From: Hemibagrus wyckioides
Taxonomy: Eukaryota > Chordata > Actinopteri > Siluriformes > Bagridae
Length of the DNA: 64,000 bases
Direction of reading: 5' to 3'
Assembly: GCF_019097595.1 (NCBI RefSeq)
Contig: NC_080711.1
Location: forward strand, 16,881,428-16,945,427
The translations under genes were made by a program, and so were the position numbers. Each line of letters begins with the position of its first letter. Within the stretch, counting starts at the first letter, position 1. Below are positions 11,195-24,420 of the stretch, piece by piece. A model generated the notes under the pieces. That model was given only the letters and a program-made list of their open reading frames with translations, was not told the origin of the DNA and searched no databases.

Positions 11195-13350
11195 GCCACT
11201 CAAGTCAAGAAGCTTTTATTGTTTTATTTTATATTTCAACCATTTATAGCTGATCCAGTATACAATGAACTGTTACAGTTAGCAAATACATTAGTAAATA
11301 CAGTTAGCAAATACATTACTATAAGTTCGCTGTAGCGAAGTATACAATAATTGCAATAGGTGTGCAAAGATGTACAGATGAGTATGTGTGTGTGTGTGTA
11401 TTGGGTTGGTGTCAGTCCAGTCTCTGGGAATTGGAGAGTCTGATGGCTTAGGGGAAGAAACTGCTACACAGTCTGGGGTGAGGGCCTGAATGCTTTGCTA
11501 CATTTATTCAGATGGCAGATAAGTAAAGAATTTGTGTGAGGGGTGTATGGGGTCATCCACAATCCTGATGGGTTTGCGGATGCAATATGTGGTGTAAATG
11601 TCTGTGATGGAGCCAGCAGAGACTCGGATGACATTCTCACTCTTGCAACTTCCAAACCAGGCAGTGATGCAGCTGCTCAGGATGCTCTCCATAGTCCCCC
11701 TGTGGAACGTGGTAAGGATGGGGGTTGGAGATGGGCTTTCCTCAGCCTTTGCATAAGTAGAGAGTCTGCTGGGCTTTCTTGATAATAGAGCTGGTGTTGA
11801 GGGACCACAGAGGATGCTCTGTGCTCTCCTGAAGTCAACTACCATCTCTTTTGTTCTGTCCGCATTCAGAGAGAGAGGTTGCCGGCTCTACACCAGGCTG
11901 TTAGTTGTCTCACCTCCTACCACAGACCTACCGTATGTGTTATCGGTGAAATTCATGAAATGGTTCATATCTGCTCAGTGTGGTGGTGTTGGAGTTGCTG
12001 CTTCCGATCTGGACAGACTGAGGTCTCCCTCTCGGGTCCAGGATGCAGTTGCAGAGAGAGGTTTTCAGGCCCAGCAGGCTCAGTTTTTCTCAGTTTTTAT
12101 TATGAGGTACAATTGTGTCCAACAGTGTCTGTACATGTGTGTCCATTTTGTCCAGGTTGGTAAGGGCCAGGTGGAGGGTGAGGAGTGGCTGGGAAGATAC
12201 TCAAACTGCATGGGGTCCAGTGAGGGTGGCAACAGAGTTTTGATATGACTCATGACAAGCCTCTCGAAGCACTTCATGACAATGGGTGTGAGGGTGATGG
12301 GACAATAGTCATTGAGACAAGACACTGAAGACCTCTTTGGTACAGGGACAATGGTAGTGGTCTTGAAGCATGTTGAAACAACAGGAAAGGTTAGAGAAAT
12401 GTAGAATGTCAGTGAAGACCTTAACCAGCTGGTCTGCACATCCCCTGAACACTCTCTGCCAAGAATGTTGTCTGGTCCAGCAGCCTTCTGTGGGATACTT
12501 CTGTGTAGAATTTTACTCATATCAGCTGTGGTAAGACAAAGCTCCTGGTCAGTGAGAGGTAGGGTAGTCTTCCTTGCTGCCTAATCATTCTGCACCTCGA
12601 GAGTGTAGAAGTAGTTCAGTGCATCTGGAAGGTAGGCATCATTGTTACATGCAGGTGAAGTTGTTCTGTTGTAAGTGATGGCCTGGATGGCCCTTTTTAC
12701 ATACACTGGGTCAGTCATGTCATCAATGCACTTGCTTATGTAGCTGGTCACTAATGCCATGTATTCTGCTAAGTAGGTGAAATCACTGTCAGTTACAGCC
12801 AACCTGAACAAGTGCCAGTCAAAACGGTCCTGAAAAGCAGATATGTCCAGATTTTCACCTGCTTCAGAACTGGTTAAGAGTGTATAATGAAGGGTCTACA
12901 TGCTGTGATTAGTTTAACAGAGATGTGGTCTGAATAACCAAGGAGGGGGCAAGGCTCTGTACAGTACACTCCAGGAATGTTTGTGTAAACAAGATTCAGC
13001 ATGTTTGCCCCTTTTGTCCACATGCTGATGGAATTTAGGAAGCACTAATTTGAGATCCACGAGGATGAAATCTCCAACAACAATAAACAGTCTGTCAGGG
13101 TAAGCATTCTGTAGTTTGCTGATAGACCTATAGAGTTAACAGAGTGCCCACTTAGCAATAGCACTAGGGGGAACATACACCCTGACTCTGAAAGCAGTGG
13201 TAAACTCCTGAGGTAAACTCCTTTTCCTGAGGAAAATGAAATGGTCTGCAGTAGTCATTGAGTCTTGACTCTGCTTACTTATTCAGGGCTGGTATGGGGT
13301 TGGTAGCCTTAAAACGGTGTAGGACAATTGCTTGGTGTAGGGAGATTTAA
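11195..13350 (-). mobile_element. non-LTR retrotransposon (LINE), decayed, 5' truncated
   Basis: Read on the minus strand, it shows the end of an APE-type endonuclease (about 13100-12980, with a GDF motif), then reverse transcriptase. Residues such as [19 protein letters not shown] and [13 protein letters not shown] lie at about 12520-12110, and the C-terminal part (MVVDFRRA, FHRGTMESIL, IVDDPIHPSHKFF) at about 11845-11510. Stops and frameshifts separate the pieces. The 3' region ends near 11195 and includes a short TG repeat at about 11386. It resembles the L2/Rex1-type LINEs common in fish, but the clade is not certain. It cannot be active. Confidence 0.85.
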
Positions 13351-13514
13351 AGACATCCGTCAAGATGTCTGCAATATGAAAATACTCCTAGACCGAAGGG
13401 CAGTAGAGCATAAACACTGCAATCAGTAAGAGGATTTATAATGACAATAGTTGTGAATAGAATGAAATTCAGTATGAACTGTCAGTGCAATAATGATTAT
13501 GAAAGCAAACTAAA

Positions 13515-13635
13515 AGGAATTCAATTCAATTTTATTTGCATAGCACTTTTAACAATGGACATTGTCACAAAGCAGCTTTACATAAATATACAAATTCAGG
13601 ATATAAATTTCCAATTTATAAATTTACCCCTATAG
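13515..13635. repeat. dispersed repeat R1 fragment
   Basis: It carries the core TTTTAACAATGGACATTGTC followed by AAAGCAGCTTTACA. The same core or its partner segments recur at about 18.1, 36.8, 37.7 and 62.7 kb. This is a common dispersed fish repeat with no coding capacity. It sits between two pieces of the same LINE family. Confidence 0.7.
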
Positions 13636-13789
13636 AATGGAGTCTAGGAACAATGCAGTATGTATTGAGTCAGTAGAATCAAAGTTCAGGAGTCTGACAA
13701 CATGGGTTTTGAAGGTATTACTCAGTATGGCAGTCCTTGAGAAGACGATTCATTTAAGTGATACAAGGCAGTAGTCATTGAGTCTTGAC

Positions 13790-14221
13790 ACTGCTGACTC
13801 ATTCAGGGTTGGTAGTCTTAAAGCGGGGTGGGACAAATGCTTGGTTTAGGGAGATGATAAAGATATCCATCAAGATGTCAGCAAACACTTGTCCAAGTGC
13901 GAGGTTGGGTTCAGCAGCTTTACAAGGGTTGACTCTGGGAAGCATCCTCCTCACATGTGCTGGAGGACAATCAGAGTACACAGCAGTGTTAAGTTTTTTT
14001 TCTGAAGATTTTCTTGTGTGTGATAACTGACAACAATGAAAAAGCCATGACCTGTACAGTTCATGTAACCCATCCTCAGTACTAGACACAGGGAGAACAT
14101 ACACAGCCACAAGAAAAATGACCACAAATACCCTTGGCAAATAGTAAGTGCAACGGTTGTCCAATTGAGTCCAGTATGTCGACCCAGAAATTAACATTTG
14201 ACAAAAGAATGAATGGTACAT
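13790..14221 (-). mobile_element. second LINE fragment (endonuclease end and RT start)
   Basis: A 140-codon minus-strand frame reads through the end of the endonuclease domain into the RT N-terminus (NPCKAAEPNLALGQVFADIL, SLNQAFVPPRFKTT). Part of it duplicates sequence at about 13250-13350. It is a separate, truncated copy of the same LINE family lying upstream of the first. Confidence 0.75.
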
Positions 14222-16996
14222 CCAGTCAGATGGGAGTGTGCCTCCCTAAACCCCAATGTCTCCCACACACATATGGTTCACAAAGTTTAGTTTCTACTTT
14301 AACACATTTAACTACTGGGGTTATTGGATATATGTCTATTAATTTTAAAAAGCTAAAAAGGCCTTTTTTGTTATTGTGAAGCTTAAAATATAAAATAACA
14401 TGACAAGGTCAACCAATAATTTTTACACACAGACCGGCCCCAGAACTTTGTGTAGCCTCCATTCAAAAAGCTCTGACAATTCTTGTGTGTTTTCATGTCC
14501 GAGTATGTATTGATTTGTTTATTAATGCTGGCACAAAAAAAAGCTTAAATCAGCAATGATAGATATACAACTTTTCCTGTGTTACATGTTAATCGCAACA
14601 TAAACTGTGACAACTAAAGCAAAAAAGGAAGGACACATAATACGTTACATTTTTAACCATCATTGTGGTCCTAAGTCCTAACTAAAGTAGCTATACATTT
14701 ATAGCTTAAATTGGTGATACAGTGCTGATAATCCACTAAGTAGGAAATAAAGCTATTTGTGTAATTTTATTTTGAATTGTGATTTTGTTGTCTTCTCTAC
14801 CACATATTCTTGCTCTTAGTAGTCACTTAAATATTTCTTTCCTTCCCCTCAATTTTCTCTCTCTCCTTGCTTGACCTCCCTTAAGGCAGACTGACTGCAC
14901 CTTCACTAACCAAACACACACACACTCACACACACACTCACACACACACTCACACACACACTCACACACACACTCACACACACACTCACACACACACTCA
15001 CACACACACTCACACACACACTCACACTTACCCTAGAAGCAAAGGGATTTTTTCCTTCTTCCCTCTGCCTTGGCCAGCCGCCTTTTCAGACAGGAAACAT
15101 TAGTTTCCACTCTGCCTCCACAGGGCCTCTCTCCTTCTCTCCTTTTTTCCCTCTATCATCCCCCCTTTCTGCCTACTTCACTCTTACATTGGCTCTCTAT
15201 GACTTATTTGTCCCACCCCTGCTGCTTTCTCATCATCCCACCCTCTCTAAAGGTTTTTACTTTGTATAGTTCATAAAGAACAGACGGCAAAGAGGAACAT
15301 GCCACCTTTAGATATTTTTTCTAAAAGTTTCATTTTAATCTAATATTACCTAGTGTCCCAATGAATTGAGATGAGAATTAATTTCCTCTCCCCAAAAAAA
15401 AGTTCATGGAAAAAGAAAATGGGAGACAGCAAAAGACTAAGAGCCAACCCAAGTAAACTGTTGATGGTTCCAGTGCAAATATTGCCAAGATGTGCACCTG
15501 CCAAAAGAGAGGTGTGTGATCTCAACCAGCAAAGGGGAGAGTAAAATGGACAGAAAAGTCCTGGAAAAACGAGAGAGGGAGAAAATGACAAGGGGTGGGA
15601 AGGGGATTGCAACAGGAAGCCTCTTACCAAGCTACAGATGGCCCCAAGCCATAAGTCTCAGACACTAAGGAATTCCTCACAGAGTCTAAGGATAAAAGAA
15701 GCGAAATTGAACCCAGGGAGAGCTTCAGCTGTGACTTTTAACACTGGAAAAATTGGCACAACATGAGCAAAAGTACCTGTGAAGTTATCTGACATAAGGT
15801 GAGACTCAAGAAAGAAAACTAACTAAAAGGCATTAATTATTACTTTAAATTCTTGCAAGTACAGACAAAACATAAAATGTTTCCCAGAAAGACTAACCCA
15901 GAACACCACAGCTAAGAATGAAGAACTCACAATTGAGTGAGATCCCAATTATTTCCTCTTACTTCCCTCACTCCATCAGCAGCTTTAAAGTGTGACCCAT
16001 AAGGATAAATGAATTAGATAAATTAGATCATTAGATGCAAAGAAAACTTATTTTTCCCACCAGACTTCATGTCACTTGCGAGTTCAAGGTGTGTGAGGCA
16101 AATAAATAAGAACAGATACGTTTTAGACTTGAGCGTCCCAGAAAAATAGTCCAGGACTGGATTCCTCGACTCAGATGCGGCTTTGGTCCCTGGCTTCAAC
16201 TCTGCATGTTCAAACCTTGTTGCCTAATAGGCTATTCAATAGTGCCTTTTTTCACACTACAATGACTTTTCCTATGCCAATTTTAAAGGCAATTGATGAA
16301 ATTACTCTGGTGTTGTAACCCATTAAAGTCAAAGTAAGCATGTCAGGTCTAGACTTGCTCACTCATTTTTACTTAGCTTTACTTAAGATGTCACTGAATA
16401 AGCATGATAAAAGTTGAACAACTAAAATAAAAAGGCATTAATTTATGGGCTTAAGATATAGCAGTAGAGGGCATATATGTATACATGTATATTTAAACAC
16501 TATGTATCCACAGGGCATAGGTTTCAAGCCCTCCAGCAAATGCCAGCAAACAATGTCCACTGTCCTTGCTTATGATAAAGTTTAATTTATAAATTAGGCA
16601 CTTTATACCTTGATACCACAGAGCAACTGTAATTTATTTGAATGTGCTCTCTCTCTTTCTCTAAAATATTTATTGCACTTTACTCACACTTCTTGTGATG
16701 AATTACACAATGCCAATGTGTGAATAGCATATACAGCATGGATGAACTGGACAAAGAGATGATAACCGTCCTGGACTGGACCGCATGCAATTTCATCACA
16801 CTACTCATAACAGCATGCGATTTAAATTATGAACACTTTTCTGTTTTCTGTATTTCTGGAGGTTTCTATTTAATTTTTTTTATTCGTGGTCAACCGCAGT
16901 TAAGTGAAACCATGGTAAATAAAACAGCGGATACAGGGTTTTTACTGTCATTATGTTGTCTAGAGCCTGGACTGAGAACTTATAGCTTAAAATTTG
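14222..16996. other. glis2 intron 1, GC-richer pyrimidine-rich stretch
   Basis: No gene recognised. At 14820-15260 the plus strand is rich in CT, with a 12-bp minisatellite at its centre. At 15.3-16.2 kb the composition is less AT-rich than its surroundings. Open frames here lack domains. A regulatory role is possible but I have no direct evidence. Confidence 0.4.
14912..15027. repeat. 12-bp minisatellite (CACACACACTCA)n
   Basis: About nine nearly perfect copies of a CA-rich 12-mer with one T per unit. Because the unit is a multiple of three, the minus strand reads as an open VCEC peptide repeat, which is not a real gene. Confidence 0.92.
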
Positions 16997-17480
16997 TACT
17001 TGTACAGTCAGGTCTGTAAGTAATTGGACAGTGACACAGTTTTCGCAATTTTGCCTCTGTACACCACAATGAATCTGACATGAAGCAATCTAGATGTGAT
17101 TAAAGTGTAGACCATTTTAATACAAAGTTTAATAAAAAAAAAATACTACATTAACTGTTTAGGAATAACAGCCAAATGAAGTCCCTCCAATTTCACAAGT
17201 TCAAAAGTAATTGGACAAACTAACAATTATTGTTTGTGGGTCTTTCAGCAAAATATGCTCTGTTGGGCTGCAATCAGGTGACCGACTCAGGCATTTAGAA
17301 CATTTCATTTCTTTGCATTAAAAAGCTCTTGGGTTGCTTTTCTGTCATGTTTTGGGTGATTATCCATTAGGCTGAATCTGAGCAGAAGAAAACACTCTAT
17401 TCAGTTTGTACTCAAGATTTCAAAGGGCAACTTGATTTCATAATATCCTACCCCTCCAAGCTGTCATATTTAATGTCATA
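16997..17480 (-). mobile_element. DNA transposon remnant (family J, Tc1/mariner type)
   Basis: It starts with TACAGTCAGGTCTGTAAGTA, a terminal sequence typical of a widespread fish DNA transposon. Downstream pieces such as CAGGTGACCGACTCAGGCAT and TGGGTTGCTTTTCTGTCATG read as antisense of its transposase region. The right end is not found. Confidence 0.6.
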
Positions 17481-18054
17481 ATCAGTTATTGAAACTCTGA
17501 ACATATGAATACAATAATTTATTCTAATATTATATATGAATATTATAATTAAGCATCATAACACACTTAAGAACATATTCTACTGTATATTGTTTATTAT
17601 ATATGTTGATTCTTAGTAGAAAACCGCATCTGTACATGTAATTATTTTATCTTCTATAGAGGACAATAATAAATTGTGTTATTATTACCAATACAGTGCA
17701 GTATTAATAGATTGTGTGCATAGACTTGTGTGACTAATATCCTTAACAGGAACATAATCAGTACAGAAATGATTCTTATTCTCAAATACAATCAGCACCA
17801 GCACTTGACTGGATCTTACTTTCAATAAGAATCAGCATCACACGAGTGACCATCATCTTGGTGGATCGACAAAGTGAATATTTGTCATTCCCCATAGACA
17901 AAGGTATCGGCACTTTTTAAATAATAAATGTTGCCTAGGGACTGCACTGTGTGGGTAATACAAACCTTTGTCATAACTCTGATATGTGGTCTATACTATT
18001 TCCAAAACACACTTTGCAATGCTTCACTTTATAGTATATAGTTAACGAAGAGTA

Positions 18055-18250
18055 ATGATCTACAGTATACTCCACCACCTGGTGTCACCCAGATAAAGAT
18101 GGGGTCCCTTTTGAGTGTATTTCCTCTAAAGATTTCTTCCTCATACTGTTTTTCCATGGCACCTTCACACCTGGCTTGCTCATTAGGGGTAAATCTAAAT
18201 CTATATTTATAATCCAGATATAGTAAAATGTAATGCCCAGCAAAATGTAG
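18055..18250. repeat. dispersed repeat R1 segment
   Basis: ACCACCTGGTGTCACCCAG, GGGGTCCCTTTTGAGTGTAT and TGGCTTGCTCATTAGGGGT recur in the same order at 36.8-36.9 kb. A 137-codon open frame over this repeat is therefore not a gene. Confidence 0.75.
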
Positions 18251-21200
18251 GAGATTTGTTAGAAAACAGCAAAGGCACTGAGAAAAGCAACAAGCCTGTG
18301 TATGATATAAAGTCCTTCCTTTGTGGGCTCCATCATATGCAACAGAAAACTGTTGGGTGATTCCAACAGCCATCACTGGGTCCAAGTGAGCAAAACTTGC
18401 TCCACACTCTGTGTGGGAGGGATAGAGGTACTTTCTCTCCAAGCAATCAGTACATCTCTAAGCAATGGTGAGCATGTGTGAGCTCTTGCATGCAGATGAG
18501 GGTAGTTAGTACGTTCTTTCGAGTGTATTCAGCTGCTCTCTGAAGTAGCATAAGCTGAAGCTCAAAAAAATTAAGAGGCTGGCTTTATGTGTTTTAAAGG
18601 AAATGCCCTCACCCTATAAAATAACACTAGAAAATCTCCAACATTATTTTCCTCCTAACAACAAATTCACATCTTCATTTGGTAAAAAGAATTTGTCAAA
18701 GCAGAAGCGTTTTGTTCCTAGGCAATAGTGACTAAGCTTTCAAACATTCACCATAATCATCAGACAAACTCCAACCTCCTCCACAACCTTGGACTAAAAA
18801 TGCTTCAATTTCACAAGTCAGTTCCTCCCTTGCTGATTATTCTCTCTCTGTCTCTGCCTGTCTCTCCCTTTCTCTCTTTTATTCCTCCCCTCTTCTGAAC
18901 TAGTTCTTGCAGCCTCCCTCAACAGCCTGTGATGCAATCCACACACTCCTGCATGCAATAACAGAGCTTGTTATCTAGGGTGACTGAGAATGGCAGTCAG
19001 AAATGTTTCCCATAAGCACTATCACAGAACAAAAAACCTCATCTTAAAAAATACAGAGTCAATCTGAATGCTTGCTCCAACAGTCAAGAGGATCTACTGC
19101 AGGGTATGGAAATGGGCCCAAAGCTGATGACTGCATAAAGCACCACAATAATAACGGTTCATTTCATTTCAGAATTTGGACTGTATTCATTTGTAGAAAA
19201 TTATTTTTGGTAAAAACACAGCCAGTTGGAATACTGGGCAGAAAGATTTATGCATTCATGATTATAACACACTCTAGATACAGAGACTCTAGGCTGCAGA
19301 TGATCACAGATTTTCTTAGCCTTGCTAAATTCAAACCAGTGGAATTTTAAAGACGTAATTATGATTGGGTATTTGTATAAGCTCTTTGGTTTTATTCACC
19401 ATTTATTTGGTTTGATTCAAGTGATCTCTCTTCTTTTACGCTCCTTTTATGTTTCTAAGCCATAGGATCACACAAGTCCAGGGTTGGGTTGTTATAGAAC
19501 ACAAATAAGTCAAGAGTACTCCATGAAATATTTTGAAAATCTAAGTTATTTTAATTTCTTCTCTACTAATTAAAAAAAACAAAAAGGCTTTTCCATGGTC
19601 ACTATTTCATACTAACAAGATATTGTTTAACATTTCTAAATGTTTGCTGTGGGTGTCAATTGTGTATTTATTTGGCTCTATTGTTTTGGTGTTAATAAAA
19701 ATCAATAAAAATATAATAATAAAAAAAAAAAAAAAAAAAAAACACACCAATGCTTGTTTAGTAGCTATTTAAATAGCACCACTCTCACATTCTCATTTGC
19801 ACTATGAGTTATAAAAAGACAAGGTGAGGGGGGAAAAAAACAAGATGAGAGTTCCAAACACATTTTCATAGACAGAAATGTTTAAAAAGTCAAAGTATTG
19901 CCCTCCCTTATGTCATTAACATCTCTAACTAGTCCATTTGGAATTCCTATAGAGGGTCTGTCTCAGTCTATTGACATTTCAAAGTTAAGCACAATTTATG
20001 TATTTCATTTAAGAATTTTCACATGTATTTAACAAATGGCCAACAAGTGCAATTTATTCCTTTTTAGTTTTATTAAATGCATGAAAAGATCAAAATAGAA
20101 TACGGCACTCCTACATTGCAATATATTGACTCTTATGTTCTGCGAAAGTGGAACATAAGAGAGCTAAAGTCACCATCTATTCTGTTACTCAGTAATTGTT
20201 AGATTTCAATGTAGTCATTGCAAAAGAGAACTTTCATTCAAAAATAATACACAACTTGAACGCTCAAAAAGCTGTTTTAATAGTATAACCATTTGAAACA
20301 TTTTTAATAGTAGACTTGAAATAAAAGAATTAATTTTTTTATGTCCCATTGCACTCCATTGGTTTTATTGTCAGGTTAAAGCATACAAAAAGCTATAAGA
20401 AGTGAGAAGTGAGAAATGTTAAGCCAAAGTAATATGAATGTATATTGTACAATCTTAAATTAGCTTAAAGGTTTGATTTTAAAAAAACAGTTTATTGTAC
20501 TATCTGCTATGAATTAGGCTATTACTAATAATACAGTAAAGTCAACAGTATATTCTAGACCTTATATTTTCCAGACAGCTTGAGTAGTTTGGTCTTTACA
20601 AGTAATTACAGTAGTAATTATTCCACATCCAGAAGCATAAAATAAATACCAGTAATGCAGAGATACAGTGTATATATATGATCGTACGAAAACCCATGTG
20701 TGATTTCATGATGCTTTTTGAATGTATTCTCAGAAAGGGAGTATTGTACGGGAATGCATAATAGAATTCATTTTGGAAGATGTATTCAGTGTTTCATCAT
20801 TACTACTTTTATAATAATTTGCCCAACCCTTATTTATCCCACTTAACTATATTGCACATTTTTAATCTAATTACTTTGTAAATTTTAATTGTAACTAATT
20901 TTAACAAACTGCTGAATACAACAACTACTCCAGTACCTACATAAAAGGTTCAACAGTTTTATTTTTTCATCTATTAAATTCATCCACCCAATTCATTATT
21001 ATATTCAATCTAACCTCGAACAATACTTGGAATTATCAAATTTTTGTGCATTTTTATTTTCAATTTTGTATACAGTTGGTTTGGCAACCTACAATAAAAA
21101 TCGAAATCCAATCTCAGCTTGGCCTATGACTAAAATGACTGTAAATGTTTTGCTCAAAAATATTGTCATCAAATAGGAGGATAAAATAATCTCAGAACCA

Positions 21201-22799
21201 CCTCACATGCTAAATGCAGTATATGAATGAATCAGTAACACTTCCAATTAAAACAGAAACAGATTCCTCAACATAATGATATTGTATTTTATTATAAGAA
21301 CTCCTTATCTCAAAAAGACATTCTGTGTGTTCTGTTGTATTCAAATATATCTTCTTTAACTCATAGGTTCTGTGGCAGACTTAAAGACTAAGTCTAAGTC
21401 TAAGTCACAGGACAAATAATAACCTTAAAACAAAAGAGTGTAGCAGTTGTTCTGAGTACAGTCATGCCTTCAAACTACCAGCCGATGTTGCTCGAACTGA
21501 CCAATGCCTTTTCATTCAAGAAACAGGGTCACACATGGTTTATTAGTGTGCATAGAAATTTAGCTACAATAGGTTTGTAAAGGTGTTCAATTTTGTGATC
21601 ATCTCCAATGGTCCAAAGAGTTCCAACTAATGAAGATTGTAAGCTGCATAGTGTGGCAGTGAAAACAGAAGAGGTCTACTACTCAGTATTTCACATCCAC
21701 TTACCAAGAGTACAGGTTTCTTGGAACCTGACAAACATGTGAAAGCTCTGCCACAAAGCAATGACCCTTCAGCCATATTTCAGCTAAGGCACTGGGAGTG
21801 ACAAATCTGATCTAAGGTGGGGGGGGGGGGTGTATCATGAGAGTGGTTCTGGCCGTTTTAAAACATATAACACAAAGTAAAGTTGCTTTTTTGAGTTTTG
21901 TCCAAGCTAGAATATTGTGGCTATACTTAGGGGTTGTTTTAGTCTTGCCCTTATTTTCTGTATACTGAATATTATGGAATTACCACATCAATTCATTTTG
22001 CAGCTTGTGCCCTAGGACACAATCAGACCCATGGGAAGCAGTGGTATCGTATAGTAAAGATGTTACTTGATATAGGCTGCTTTATGGAACTATACTTTTC
22101 AAGCACATCTGTGGTGTCAGGCACTTGATAGTGTAGATAAAAAAGAAGCTTTTCCTGTGTGTATAGTTTGGAATAAGATTCCTGTATGCCTCCTGGAGAG
22201 ACATGTGCAAACAAGCCATCATTCTGGACATCTAGGGGGGCAGATCTTGGCCAGCTGTTGGTTCTAGTTCTTGCCAGTAAAGAACTCATTGTGTGTGTGT
22301 GTGTGTGTCAAAAACACATCAGGGTTGTGGATAAATAGAAACTAGAAAAAGCACAAACAAAACAATAACAATTACTCAACAAACTAACATGCATAGTGTT
22401 AAGTTGTGAGAATTGTAAGCACATAAAAACAGAGGTGGTTGCTGCTTGTTGTCTCTTTGAACAGAGGCTGACCTTAGCATGGTCCACCACACAGACACAC
22501 TTACATTCTCCCCCTAGCCAAGCATGTCTTCTCTTTTCTTCTGTGGAGATCCCAGCTGTGCTGCTGCATGTGGTCTCCAACTCACCTCACCCAGGGTGCC
22601 TGTTTTCTCAAAGCAAGGATGCCACTCAAAGCTACCCCCAAGGTCAAATGACAGGTTTTTCATTCTCTCTTTAGATTGCTTCCTCCCCTCCTGCCTCTGA
22701 CTTTCTGACACACAAGCTCATTGGTCAAGCACGGCTGAGGTACTGTCTCTGTGAGGCACATAGCATACCTCTGTGAGGTACATAGCTGCTTCCGGAGCA
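18251..22799. other. glis2 intron 1, AT-rich unique sequence
   Basis: The longest stretch of the intron with no recognised mobile element. It contains a CT-rich tract at about 18840-18900, an A-rich tract at 19719-19742, ten G residues near 21822 and a TG repeat at about 22290-22308. I see no gene. It could hold glis2 enhancers, but that is a guess. Confidence 0.4.
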
Positions 22800-22960
22800 G
22801 GCTCACTAATCTTTATTGATTATATCTGCATGTTGTGACTGTTGCAGCAGAATTAATTCAGATGTCCACAGAAACATTCTGTCTGCCAATTTACAGAGAA
22901 ATGCATCCAATCTAATTGGGAAAACAACAGTGAACCAACATACTGACAACACAACAAAAG
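22800..22960 (+). mobile_element. Tc1/mariner family B fragment (sense)
   Basis: CTCACTAATCTTTATTGAT followed by TCTGTCTGCCAATTTACAGA and AATGCATCCAATCTAATTGG matches the coding strand of a fish Tc1/mariner family. It runs head-on into the antisense copy at 22985-23700. Another sense copy is at 38785-38950. Confidence 0.65.
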
Positions 22961-22984
22961 AATGATATGAGAGGAGATTTAATT

Positions 22985-23700
22985 AGGATTTCAGCCTTTA
23001 TTTCTTGGTGTTTACATCAAAATGTGTTAACATAAAACCTAGAACTTTTTGTATCAGACCTCATTCTCCCTGCAGTCTTCTCTTCAGGAGGTGAAATACA
23101 GGCTCAGTTAGGTTAAGCTCAGGTGATTGACTTGGCCAGTCTACAACCTTTACACTTTTCCTCCTGATAAATGTTTTGTTGGGTTGGCGGTGTGTTCTGG
23201 TCATTGTCTTGCTGGATGATATAGTTCATCTCGATTACTTTGGATGCATTTCTTTGTAAACTGGCAGACAAAATGTTGCTAATAAGGTTAATCTTGGTTC
23301 CAGAACTCTTGTGGTTCATTTCTTTACTACTTTGTTAATTCCAATCTGGCCTTCTGATTCTTACTGCTAATAAACAGTTGCATCTTGTGAAATAGCCTCT
23401 ATATTTCTGCTATGGAAGTCTTCTTTTAACAGTCTATTGCAATTGCTGTCTGTTGTTCAGTAAACCAGCAGTTTTCAGGACATTCTCACTGGCTATGCCC
23501 AATGTTTGAGCAATGAATGATTTTTCCATCTTTTCTCAGTGTCAAATGGCTTGCTTTGGCTCTCATTGATGCTCTCTGACCTTTAGGTTTAGCCATTGTA
23601 GCAACAAATGCAACCTTCAGAGGTGAAACTAAAGGCTACAACCAAGAGTAGATATTCCGACCTATGAATTGTCAGTAGTGTGTTCCAATATTTCTGCTCA
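22985..23700 (-). mobile_element. Tc1/mariner family B copy (antisense)
   Basis: The minus strand keeps a transposase stretch with QQDNDQNTP (ancestrally QQDNDPKHT) at about 23200. The plus-strand text AGGTGAAATACAGGCTCAGT, ATTCCAATCTGGCCTTCTGA and ACCAAGAGTAGATATTC follows the family order. The end reads CCAATATTTCTGCTCACCTG. The transposase is fragmentary. Confidence 0.75.
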
Positions 23701-23919
23701 CCTGTACATTGGGTGGTCTGATATTTGCTGTGCTCTATGCCTATTAACAAATCTACATGTAAAAAAAAAACAGGAAATAAAAACTGAAATTCTAAACTCT
23801 CTTCTCAAATCCAAATGTCTTCAGCCAAAAAAAATTAACCGGTGTTCAATTACTGTAGACGTTTCTCTGAAGCTTACCACACGAACTACATCCAACAAGA
23901 CAAATAGTCAATGCAAAGG

Positions 23920-24420
23920 GAAGCTGTATGAAAGAGATGTCCTCATACTAATACAGACTTTATCCAAAAAACATAAAACCACAGCTGCCCAACACACTTC
24001 AGAATTAAATAAGCACCTCACCTCTCCTGTTTCAACCAAAACTGTGAGCTCCACAGGGTCAATATTCATGGTTGGGCTGCTATAGCCAAACATTTGTTCA
24101 CTCATACTAATGCTAAAAGTCAGTTTCAAATGTGCCAGCAGTGAAAATCTGGGGCTGGGGACAATGTGAAATATGTATTGTTCTCTGATGAGTCAGCCTT
24201 CACTGTCTTTCCCACATCCAGGAGAGTTATGGTGTGGAAAAGCCCCAAAGAAGCTTCCCACCCAAACTGATGTGTGCCCAGAGTAGAGCACAGGGGTGGA
24301 TCATTAGTGGTTTGGTCTGCAAAATCATGGCATTCCCCAGGCCCACTACTTTTGCACTGTACGCTGAAGGTTTTGCTGTCTATCAGGGTGATGTGATGTC
24401 ATAGTGTTCTGATGAACATA
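23920..24420 (+). mobile_element. mariner-type transposon remnant (family K)
   Basis: The plus strand contains a decayed catalytic region with FSDESAF and VMVWK motifs, then GGGTGGATCATTAGTGGTTT corresponding to a GGSLVVW block. Stops interrupt it. No terminal repeats were found. Confidence 0.55.

Noticed and set aside
14823..15017. Open frame of repeated VCEC peptide, resembling a cysteine-rich protein
   Set aside because: It is the translation of a 12-bp CA-rich minisatellite.
18029..18442. 137-codon minus-strand open frame
   Set aside because: It overlaps dispersed repeat R1, which recurs at 36.8 kb without this frame.
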